Shown here in pieces: positions 58,077-64,000 of a stretch of DNA of 64,000 bases (positions are counted from its first letter, which is position 1; the number at the start of each line of letters is the position of its first letter). The notes under the pieces were generated by a model. It worked only from the letters and a program-made list of their open reading frames with translations. It searched no databases and was not told the origin of the DNA. The DNA comes from Pseudoduganella danionis (GTDB lineage Bacteria > Pseudomonadota > Gammaproteobacteria > Burkholderiales > Burkholderiaceae_D): NCBI RefSeq assembly GCF_009720775.1, contig NZ_WNKW01000001.1, positions 434,001 to 498,000 of the forward strand, read 5' to 3'. A program made the position numbers and the translations under genes.

Positions 58077-59873
58077 GTGATCCCACAATCATTTATTGCC
58101 GATTTGCTGAACCGGGTCGACATCGTCGACGTGGTCGGCCGTTATGTGCAGCTCAAAAAAGGCGGCGCTAACTATATGGGCCTGTGCCCCTTCCACAGCG
58201 AAAAATCCCCCAGCTTTACTGTCAGTCCCACCAAGCAGTTCTATCACTGCTTCGGTTGCGGCGCCCATGGCACCTCGATCGGTTTCATGATCGAATACTC
58301 GGGCATGGGCTTTGTCGATGCGGTGAAAGAGCTGGCGCAGAATGTGGGCATGGTGGTGCCGGAGCAGGACGACAAGATCCCGCCGGCCCAGCGCGCCCAG
58401 ATGGCGGCGCATAGCATGGCGCTGACGGAAGCCATGACCAAGGCTTGCGATTTCTACCGCGCGCAGTTGCGTGGCGCCACCAATGCGATTACCTATCTGA
58501 AAGGCCGTGGCCTGACGGGCGAAATCGCCGCCCGTTTTGGCCTCGGCTATGCGCCGCCCGGCTGGGACAATCTGCGCAGCATCTTCCCTGATTACGAGGC
58601 CGTGGTGCTGGCCGAGGCCGGGCTGGTGATCGACCGCGTGGACGAGGATGGCGGCAACCGCAAGCGCTATGACCGTTTCCGCGAACGGGTGATGTTCCCG
58701 ATTAAAAATACCAAGGGGCAGGTGATCGCTTTCGGCGGCCGCGTGCTCGATCAGGGCGAACCGAAATACTTGAATTCGCCCGAAACGCCATTATTTTCCA
58801 AGGGTCACGAGCTGTATGGCCTGTTCGAAGCCCGTCAGGCCATCCGCGATGCCGGTTATGTGCTGGTGACGGAAGGGTATATGGATGTGGTGGCACTGGC
58901 GCAAATGGGTTTCCCACAGGCGGTGGCCACGCTGGGCACGGCGTGTACGCCTTTCCACGTGCAGAAGCTGTTGCGCCAAACCGACAATGTGATTTTCAGC
59001 TTCGACGGCGACAAGGCCGGGCGGCGTGCCGCGCGGCGGGCGCTGGAAGCCTGTCTGCCCCATGTGACGGATAACAAGACGATACGCTTCCTGTTCCTGC
59101 CCACCGAGCATGATCCGGACAGTTATGTGCGCACTTACGGCAAGGAAGCCTTCGAGCAGGAAATCCACGAAGCCATGCCGCTATCGCAGTTCCTGATCAA
59201 GGAGGCAGTGGGCGAGCATGATTTGCAGAGTCCGGAAGGGCGGGCGCGCGTGCAGTTCGACGCCAAGCCCATGCTGCAGGCTATGACGCCGACGGCGCTG
59301 CGGCTGCAGATCGTGCGCGGGCTGGCCCAGCTGACCCAGACCACGCCGTCCGAGATCGAGGTGCTGTACGAACTGGCCAAGCCGGTGGCGGTCGCACGGC
59401 AGGCGCCTGCGCGCACGGGACGGCCCGTGCCGGTGGGACTGGAATTGCAGATCGTGCGCATTCTGATCGCCCACCCGCCGCTGGCGCAGGAAGTGGACGG
59501 ATCTGCGCTGGCGGCCTTCCAGTATTTCGGCGCGGAACCGGCCGAACGCCTGGCGCAGTTGGTGGCGCAGGCGCAGGCACTGGGCGAGCAAGGAAGTTTT
59601 GCAGCATTTGCGCAACATCTGAAAGCGCAGGGCGACGAGTACGACAGCATCATTGCCGAAATCGTGCAGGAGCCTGAATCGGAATTCGATGCCGTGCGGC
59701 TGTTCTTGCGCGGCGCCATCCGGCAGGTAAAGAATGATGCTTTAAAGCAAGAGTTAAGTCAGTTGTTTGCGGCCGGGCTGTCGTCCGAGCAGATCGGCGT
59801 GCGCTACCGCGAGATCACGGCGCAGCAGGATCAATTGCTGCGTGAAGCGCAGGCGGAAACGGCGCACCGTTGA
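58077..59873 (+). CDS. dnaG: DNA primase
   Basis: A 598-residue primase making RNA primers for DnaB-coupled replication. The start is GTG at 58077, giving MIPQSFIADLLNRVDIVD; no ATG is in frame close by. The zinc-binding domain has CPFHSEKSPSFTVSPTKQF followed by HCFGCGAHG. The TOPRIM catalytic domain (~260-345) has VTEGYMDVVAL and FSFDGDKAGRRAARR with the metal-binding acidic residues. The C-terminal helicase-binding region follows. Fits the DnaG family in length. A GTG start without a strong ribosome site may limit its expression, as is typical of dnaG in this cluster. Confidence 0.96.
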   Translation: MIPQSFIADLLNRVDIVDVVGRYVQLKKGGANYMGLCPFHSEKSPSFTVSPTKQFYHCFGCGAHGTSIGFMIEYSGMGFVDAVKELAQNVGMVVPEQDDKIPPAQRAQMAAHSMALTEAMTKACDFYRAQLRGATNAITYLKGRGLTGEIAARFGLGYAPPGWDNLRSIFPDYEAVVLAEAGLVIDRVDEDGGNRKRYDRFRERVMFPIKNTKGQVIAFGGRVLDQGEPKYLNSPETPLFSKGHELYGLFEARQAIRDAGYVLVTEGYMDVVALAQMGFPQAVATLGTACTPFHVQKLLRQTDNVIFSFDGDKAGRRAARRALEACLPHVTDNKTIRFLFLPTEHDPDSYVRTYGKEAFEQEIHEAMPLSQFLIKEAVGEHDLQSPEGRARVQFDAKPMLQAMTPTALRLQIVRGLAQLTQTTPSEIEVLYELAKPVAVARQAPARTGRPVPVGLELQIVRILIAHPPLAQEVDGSALAAFQYFGAEPAERLAQLVAQAQALGEQGSFAAFAQHLKAQGDEYDSIIAEIVQEPESEFDAVRLFLRGAIRQVKNDALKQELSQLFAAGLSSEQIGVRYREITAQQDQLLREAQAETAHR

Positions 59874-59963
59874 TCTGGCTCAGGCTCCGCACAGTCTGGC
59901 GGTGCGACTGGTGACAGAGGGCGTAGCATGGTTTCGCCCTCTGGAAATTGAAAAGTGGCGTGC

Positions 59964-59969
59964 TATAAT
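59964..59969 (+). promoter_or_regulatory. Extended -10 promoter upstream of rpoD
   Basis: TGC-TATAAT: a perfect -10 with an extended TGn motif, which can work without a strong -35. It lies 91 bp after dnaG and about 390 bp before rpoD, so rpoD can be transcribed separately from a long leader. Confidence 0.65.
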
Positions 59970-59975
59970 AAAACG

Positions 59976-60359
59976 CTAAGTGTTGTATGTTTTGGCATCG
60001 TTTTTCAGCTCAGAGTGTGTTTGTTTTCAGTAAGTTAGGCTCTTGATCGACATGGAAGAACGGCTGTCGGCGGCTCGGGCCAGCTTGGGTAGTAGCAGCG
60101 GAGAGTACTCCCGCTACGCGGAACGCTACATTGCGTTACCAACCCGGTCATGGTTTCTTGTCCCCACGCACGTGTCCTATGCAGTAGAATTTCTGCCAAG
60201 AGTGGCGGAGTTCTAACGCGGTAGATCGTCCTGACTGGATGTAAGTAAGTCGTAGTGTCGTCGGACTTGGGTAGTCGGCAAGTGCGAAGACGTAGGTTCG
60301 ATAGGGCCGCAAGAAACTTTATCCTAAATAAGCAAGTCGTTGTGTAATCGAAAGCGCCT
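59976..60359 (+). other. Long rpoD leader / intergenic region
   Basis: About 385 bp between the extended -10 and the rpoD GTG. It contains a stem around 60090-60116 (GTAGC...GCTAC), a 54-codon reading frame (60052-60216), and no terminator. No known riboswitch was recognised. Confidence 0.5.
60052..60216 (+). CDS. Possible 54-residue leader ORF upstream of rpoD
   Basis: An ATG-started frame (MEERLSAARASLGSSSG... ending VAEF) closed by TAA, lying wholly in the rpoD leader. The only ribosome site is a weak AGG 12 bases upstream, and codon use is not clearly coding in the second half. It may be a chance frame; if translated it could affect downstream folding. Reported because it is too short for ordinary calling. 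Confidence 0.2.
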   Translation: MEERLSAARASLGSSSGEYSRYAERYIALPTRSWFLVPTHVSYAVEFLPRVAEF

Positions 60360-62609
60360 GTGCCAACTAAGAAACCTGAATCCAAAGCGGCTGCAAAGCC
60401 GAGCAAAGTGACCGCAAAATCTGCCAAAACGGCGGACAAGTCGGAGACGCGTGTTGCCAGCAAAGTGCCGGCCGTGAGCCAGACCACCGATGCTGCTGCA
60501 CTGGCAGCCATCGATACTTCGGGCTACGTGCTGCCGACGGTGAAAGTGCCGGGGCGGCGCGGTCGCAAGCCGAAAGAATTCCAGCCTGAAAACGACGAAG
60601 TGGCCGCACTGAATGCAGTCGAGCGCGCCGAACTGAAAGCGGTGGACAAGGCCAAGGCCAAGGACCGCAAGGCCAAGGAAAAAGCACTGCTGAAGGATGC
60701 GTTCTCGTCGGACACGGAAGCTTCGGAAGAAGAACTCGAGCGCCGCCGCCAGAAACTCAAGACTCTGATCAAGTTTGGTAAGGAACGCGGTTTCCTGACC
60801 TACGCCGAGATCAACGACCACCTGCCTGACAATATCGTCGATCCGGAAGCGATCGAAGGCATCATCGGCACCTTTAACGACATGGGCATAGCCGTCTACG
60901 AGCATGCGCCCGATGCCGAAACCCTGCTGCTGTCCGATAACGTGGCCACCGTCACCAGTGACGATGAGGCTGAAGCGGCGGCCGAAGCAGCGCTGTCCAC
61001 CGTCGATTCCGATTTCGGCCGTACCACTGACCCGGTGCGTATGTATATGCGCGAAATGGGCTCGGTCGAGCTGCTCACGCGTGAAGGCGAGATCGAAATC
61101 GCCAAGCGTATCGAAGACGGCCTCAAAGACATGATCCAGGCGATTTCCGCCTGCCCTGTGACGATCGCCGAAATTATCGCCGCCTCCGACCGTATCCGTG
61201 CCGAAGAGATCAAGATCGACGAAATCGTCGATGGTCTGGTCGACGAGAACGAAGAAGAAGCGGCCGCCCCGGCTGCTGCTGCCCCGTCCGACGATGAAGA
61301 GGAAGACGAGGACGAGGAAGAAGAGGAAGAAGAGGAAGAAGAGGAGTCGGGCGGTTCCGCCGCCGGTGCGGCCGGTTACTCGGCCGAACAGCTGGAAGCC
61401 CTGAAAGTGGCTGCGCTGGAAAAATTCGACGTGATCTCTGTGCAATTCGACAAGATGCGCCGCGCCTTCGAGAAGGAAGGCTATAACTCGAAAGCCTACG
61501 TCAAGGCACAGGAAGCGATTTCCTTCGAGCTGCTGGGCATCCGTTTCACCGCCAAAGTGGTGGAGAAGCTGTGCGATACCCTGCGTGGTCAGGTCGATGA
61601 AGTGCGCCATATCGAGAAGCAGATTCTGGATGTAGCCGTGAACAAGTGCGGCATGCCGCGTGCTCACTTCATCAAGGTCTTCCCCGGCAATGAAACCAAT
61701 CTGGACTGGGTGGATGGCGAGGTGGCCGCTGGTCACGCGTATAGCGCGATTCTGGGCCGTAACATCCCCACCATCAAGGAACTGCAGCAGCGTCTGATCG
61801 ACCTGCAGGCCCGCGTGGTGCTGCCGCTGCCCGATCTGCGCAACATCAACCGCCAGATGGCGGCCGGCGAAATGAAGGCGCGCAAAGCCAAGCGCGAGAT
61901 GACGGAAGCTAACTTGCGTCTGGTGATCTCGATTGCCAAGAAATACACCAACCGTGGCCTGCAATTCCTCGATCTTATCCAGGAAGGCAACATCGGTCTG
62001 ATGAAGGCGGTGGACAAGTTCGAATACCGCCGCGGCTATAAATTCTCCACCTATGCGACGTGGTGGATCCGGCAGGCGATTACGCGTTCCATCGCCGATC
62101 AGGCGCGCACCATCCGGATACCGGTGCACATGATCGAAACCATCAACAAGATGAACCGGATTTCGCGCCAGATTCTGCAGGAAACGGGTGCCGAGCCTGA
62201 TCCGGCGACACTGGCCATCAAGATGGAGATGCCGGAAGATAAGATCCGCAAGATCATGAAGATCGCCAAAGAGCCGATTTCCATGGAAACGCCTATCGGT
62301 GACGACGACGATTCCCATCTGGGCGACTTCATCGAGGACAACAACACGCTGGCGCCGTCCGATGCGGCCCTGCATGCCTCGATGCGCGGTGTGGTCAAGG
62401 ATGTGCTCGATTCCCTCACGCCACGCGAAGCCAAGGTGCTGCGCATGCGCTTCGGTATCGAAATGTCGACCGACCATACGCTGGAAGAAGTGGGCAAACA
62501 GTTTGACGTCACGCGCGAGCGTATCCGTCAGATCGAAGCCAAGGCACTGCGTAAATTGCGCCATCCTAGCCGTTCCGACAAGCTCAAGAGCTTCCTGGAA
62601 GGTAACTAG
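60360..62609 (+). CDS. rpoD: RNA polymerase primary sigma factor sigma-70
   Basis: A 749-residue housekeeping sigma factor. The GTG at 60360 is used because an in-frame TAA at 60345 closes the frame upstream. The Lys/Ala-rich N-terminal tail (~1-110) is longer than in E. coli RpoD (613 residues). Region 1.1 follows, then a non-conserved region with an acidic run (near 305-330, over 20 Asp/Glu). Region 2 has [19 protein letters not shown] and [15 protein letters not shown] (-10 recognition), then region 3. Region 4 has [15 protein letters not shown] and [19 protein letters not shown] (-35 recognition). Last gene of the cluster. Confidence 0.97.
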   Translation: MPTKKPESKAAAKPSKVTAKSAKTADKSETRVASKVPAVSQTTDAAALAAIDTSGYVLPTVKVPGRRGRKPKEFQPENDEVAALNAVERAELKAVDKAKAKDRKAKEKALLKDAFSSDTEASEEELERRRQKLKTLIKFGKERGFLTYAEINDHLPDNIVDPEAIEGIIGTFNDMGIAVYEHAPDAETLLLSDNVATVTSDDEAEAAAEAALSTVDSDFGRTTDPVRMYMREMGSVELLTREGEIEIAKRIEDGLKDMIQAISACPVTIAEIIAASDRIRAEEIKIDEIVDGLVDENEEEAAAPAAAAPSDDEEEDEDEEEEEEEEEEESGGSAAGAAGYSAEQLEALKVAALEKFDVISVQFDKMRRAFEKEGYNSKAYVKAQEAISFELLGIRFTAKVVEKLCDTLRGQVDEVRHIEKQILDVAVNKCGMPRAHFIKVFPGNETNLDWVDGEVAAGHAYSAILGRNIPTIKELQQRLIDLQARVVLPLPDLRNINRQMAAGEMKARKAKREMTEANLRLVISIAKKYTNRGLQFLDLIQEGNIGLMKAVDKFEYRRGYKFSTYATWWIRQAITRSIADQARTIRIPVHMIETINKMNRISRQILQETGAEPDPATLAIKMEMPEDKIRKIMKIAKEPISMETPIGDDDDSHLGDFIEDNNTLAPSDAALHASMRGVVKDVLDSLTPREAKVLRMRFGIEMSTDHTLEEVGKQFDVTRERIRQIEAKALRKLRHPSRSDKLKSFLEGN

Positions 62610-62612
62610 GGC

Positions 62613-62642
62613 TTGACGCTGGGCCTGCCTAGCCAGTATCCT
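62613..62642 (+). promoter_or_regulatory. Probable promoter of the tRNA(CAT) gene
   Basis: -35 TTGACG (62613-62618), 18-bp spacer, -10 TATCCT (62637-62642), just after the rpoD stop. It would start the tRNA transcript about 40 bases ahead of the mature 5' end. Confidence 0.6.
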
Positions 62643-62690
62643 CGCGCATTCGCTTAGTGCATGCACTTCAGGCGTAAGCTTTCAAAGTAT

Positions 62691-62767
62691 GGGCCGTTAG
62701 CTCAGTTGGTTAGAGCAGAGGACTCATAATCCTTTGGTCGCAGGTTCAAGTCCTGCACGGCCTACCA
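62691..62767 (+). tRNA. tRNA with CAT anticodon, probably tRNA-Ile2 (lysidine type)
   Basis: A 77-nt cloverleaf with encoded CCA. Acceptor GGGCCGT pairs with ACGGCCT, with a G1-T72 wobble and discriminator A. Anticodon loop CTCATAA gives CAT. The AGAGCAGAGGACTCATAATCC arm and TTGGTCGCAGG region resemble tRNA-Ile(CAU), whose C34 is changed to lysidine by TilS to read AUA, rather than tRNA-Met. Initiator tRNA is unlikely (no GGG/CCC anticodon stem). Automated tools may call it Met. Confidence 0.85.
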
Positions 62768-62771
62768 ATAC

Positions 62772-62807
62772 AAAAAGGAGTCAGATACCGTATCTGACTC
62801 CTTTTTT
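62772..62807 (+). terminator. Rho-independent terminator after tRNA(CAT)
   Basis: Perfect stem AAAAAGGAGTCAGATA/TATCTGACTCCTTTTT with a 3-base loop and a T-run, 4 bp past the tRNA 3' end. Confidence 0.95.
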
Positions 62808-62904
62808 CATTTCCGCTCCCGGCAGCATCCAGCAGGTTTGCGCAAAGTGGCTACAGGCCGCTATTTGGCCGCTACAGTGAAGTAGCGTCACCCAGCGCAA
62901 AAAA

Positions 62905-62933
62905 TTGTCACTCTCATTGATGTGATATATACT
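62905..62933 (+). promoter_or_regulatory. Promoter of the toxin-antitoxin operon
   Basis: -35 TTGTCA (62905-62910), 17-bp spacer, -10 TATACT (62928-62933). A palindrome begins inside the -10, fitting autorepression. Confidence 0.8.
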
Positions 62934-62944
62934 CAATTTTGAGT
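62931..62944. promoter_or_regulatory. Palindromic operator overlapping the -10 of the toxin-antitoxin promoter
   Basis: ACTCAA-TT-TTGAGT, perfect 6-bp arms with a 2-base centre, covering the -10 end and the expected transcription start. Probable binding site for the HTH antitoxin, alone or with the toxin. Confidence 0.65.
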
Positions 62945-62961
62945 AATTAAGGACTCATTTC

Positions 62962-63270
62962 ATGAGGCCGAATTACAAGCCCCCTTTTCTGGCATTCGTG
63001 AAGAAACAGAGTCGTCCGTTTCAGCTGGCGATCGAGGATGCCGTAGAGGACATCTGCGCGCAGCCATCTATCGGCGTAGCCAAGGCGGGTGATCTGCACG
63101 GTCTCCGGATTTTTAAATTCAGATACCATGGCCAGCAATTCCTGATTGCCTACTGCCCAACCGAGAGCGCCGGCTCAGGCAAGGCGTCAGGCTGGCAGCA
63201 GATAGACTTTTACCAGATAGGGCCGCACGAGAATTTTTATAGCAATCTCAAGAAGTATCTGAAATCGTGA
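62962..63270 (+). CDS. RelE/ParE-superfamily toxin
   Basis: A 102-residue basic protein. It has the small alpha/beta ParE-like layout: two N-terminal helices (FLAFVKKQSRPFQLAIEDAVEDI), then strands with LHGLRIFKFRYHGQQFLIAYC and a C-terminal QIDFYQIGPHENFYSNLKKYLKS, where the IGxHExFY end is typical of the family. AAGGA lies 8 bases ahead of the ATG. Whether it cuts mRNA (RelE) or poisons gyrase (ParE) is not clear; the classic RelE catalytic set is not obvious. It is first in the operon, before the antitoxin. Confidence 0.82.
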   Translation: MRPNYKPPFLAFVKKQSRPFQLAIEDAVEDICAQPSIGVAKAGDLHGLRIFKFRYHGQQFLIAYCPTESAGSGKASGWQQIDFYQIGPHENFYSNLKKYLKS

Positions 63271-63276
63271 GGACAT

Positions 63277-63618
63277 ATGCGTCAGAACACCGCAGAAGAA
63301 GTCTATCTAAGTTTTACCCGCTTACCGGCGAACGAGCGCGCCAGATTTTTCGCCTTGCTTGCCGAGCCAGCCCCCCCATCGCAGAATTTTTCACACGAGC
63401 AGGTGTTCGGGCATCTGGCTGGAGCGCGCTTCACGGCACAGGAGGCAGCAGAGTATCTGGGAGTTTCGATGGCCACCTTCCGCCGCTATGTGGCCCATGG
63501 CAAGCTCAAGGCGAGAGAAGAAGTTGGCCGTAGCCAGCTGTTCGCAACGGAAGACCTCAAGCATTTCAAGCGGGCGTTGCAGGAAGTCAGAACGCGTGGC
63601 GCCGTAACGGCAGCCTGA
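63277..63618 (+). CDS. Excisionase-type HTH antitoxin
   Basis: A 113-residue protein beginning 6 bp after the toxin stop. The N-terminal part (~1-45) is helical and probably binds the toxin; the C-terminal part (~50-80) is an excisionase/MerR-like helix-turn-helix (FTAQEAAEYLGVSMATFRRYVAHGK), which would bind the palindrome over the promoter. Most RelE-type toxins pair with XRE, RelB or Phd antitoxins, so the excisionase-like domain is less usual. It has no terminator of its own visible before the convergent gene. Confidence 0.8.
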   Translation: MRQNTAEEVYLSFTRLPANERARFFALLAEPAPPSQNFSHEQVFGHLAGARFTAQEAAEYLGVSMATFRRYVAHGKLKAREEVGRSQLFATEDLKHFKRALQEVRTRGAVTAA

Positions 63619-63619
63619 A

Positions 63620-64000
63620 TCAGCTTTGCATAGATGCTGACATACCCGCTTGCGCAAGGCAGACGGCGCGTAGCTGCAGCAGGCTGGCGCGGTGCAAGTG
63701 CTCGTCCAGCTGGTCGGCGCTGGCCAGCGCAGCGTCGATCTGGGCTCGCTGGCTGGCGTAGTCCTGCAGGTAGCCATGGGCTTCGGCCAGCGGATGCAGG
63801 AAGGCCACCAGTATGCCCGGCATCACGCTGCGCACGGCGCCGGCAGCGTATTCGAGCAAGGCGATGCCTTCAGGCTGGCCGGCACGGGCCAGACTCCAGC
63901 CGCGCAGCATGGTGCCCGCCACCTGCCACAGTGCGAGCTGGTACTGGCCGGCGATGGCAAGGATTTCTTCGGCCAGCGCCGCCACCTGCGCACCATCCTG
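63620..64000 (-). CDS. C-terminal part of a TPR-rich regulator or ATPase (gene cut by the window edge)
   Basis: An open frame entering from the right edge with no start in the window; 126 residues are visible. The sequence (YQLALWQVAGTMLRGWSLARAGQ...GIALLEYAAGA...HPLAEAHGYLQ) is typical of the helical TPR tail of large LuxR/MalT- or adenylate-cyclase-like ATPase regulators. It ends with ASMQS. Its stop is 1 bp from the antitoxin stop on the other strand. Upstream domains, which would define the function, lie outside. Confidence 0.7.
   Translation of the reverse strand, partial: QDGAQVAALAEEILAIAGQYQLALWQVAGTMLRGWSLARAGQPEGIALLEYAAGAVRSVMPGILVAFLHPLAEAHGYLQDYASQRAQIDAALASADQLDEHLHRASLLQLRAVCLAQAGMSASMQS

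Noticed and set aside
60324..62666. 780-codon open frame on the minus strand opposite rpoD
   Set aside because: Antisense shadow of rpoD; long open frames on the opposite strand are common in GC-rich coding DNA, and the sequence is His/Arg/Phe-rich low complexity with no motif.
62691..62767. tRNA gene as an integration site for a genomic island
   Set aside because: No integrase gene follows, and no repeat of the tRNA 3' end was found in the remaining 1.2 kb. The toxin-antitoxin pair alone is not proof of an island.

Overview
The window is GC-rich, densely packed chromosomal DNA from a betaproteobacterium. It is most likely a member of the Burkholderiales, family Oxalobacteraceae (the Massilia / Duganella / Janthinobacterium group). 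That placement is an inference from the rpsU - yqeY - dnaG - rpoD - tRNA(CAT) block, a PEP-CTERM protein, a MutL that keeps the endonuclease motif, many chemotaxis and c-di-GMP genes, and a GGGGTCAGGTC-type palindromic repeat. No prophage, insertion sequence, CRISPR array or large foreign island was seen.

Region 1 (1-20 kb) is mostly signalling and uptake. It holds the C-terminal part of a Y_Y_Y-type histidine kinase, a six-TM methyl-accepting chemotaxis protein, and a TonB-dependent receptor behind a DUF2946 gene (probably metal-related). A metNIQ methionine importer follows, then a cytoplasmic TPR-like histidine kinase with no regulator beside it. Two orphan periplasmic solute-binding proteins, two large c-di-GMP proteins meeting tail to tail on a shared CTAG, and a second chemotaxis receptor complete the region.

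Region 2 (19.9-33 kb) is housekeeping: a CorA/ZntB-type transporter, two identical tRNA-Met(CAT) genes each with its own terminator, miaA, mutL, a periplasmic cyclophilin, a DedA protein, an alpha carbonic anhydrase, a hexose-6-phosphate mutarotase, amiC, tsaE, queG and a DUF885 peptidase-like protein.

Region 3 (33-39 kb) is a probable C4-dicarboxylate module. A DctS/DctR-like kinase-regulator pair sits beside a TRAP transporter split between strands, with dctP on + and dctQM on -, converging on a strong bidirectional terminator. About 600 bp without a gene follows dctQ; it contains a convincing +-strand terminator and several stem-loops, so a small structured RNA is likely there.

Region 4 (39.7-57 kb) holds ogt-xerD, an RND efflux pump with its adaptor, an EEP-family hydrolase, ybaK, plsY, a 77-bp palindromic repeat, a FrnE-like oxidoreductase, a GAF/degenerate-GGDEF protein overlapping a YdjM-family membrane protein, tsaD, aroG, ybiB, a YhiN-family flavoprotein and a PEP-CTERM protein.

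Region 5 (57-64 kb) is the macromolecular-synthesis cluster rpsU-yqeY-dnaG-rpoD, with a long rpoD leader, followed by a tRNA(CAT) that is probably Ile2. A compact toxin-antitoxin pair under a promoter with an overlapping palindrome comes next, and the window ends inside a TPR-rich gene.

The points most worth a second look are the candidate RNA at 39.33-39.56 kb, the repeated short tandem duplications that span stop codons (24.4, 27.4, 33.2 and 48.1 kb), two TATAAT boxes only 6 bp from a start codon, and the toxin paired with an excisionase-type HTH antitoxin. Functions are assigned from recognisable motifs only; no database search was possible.
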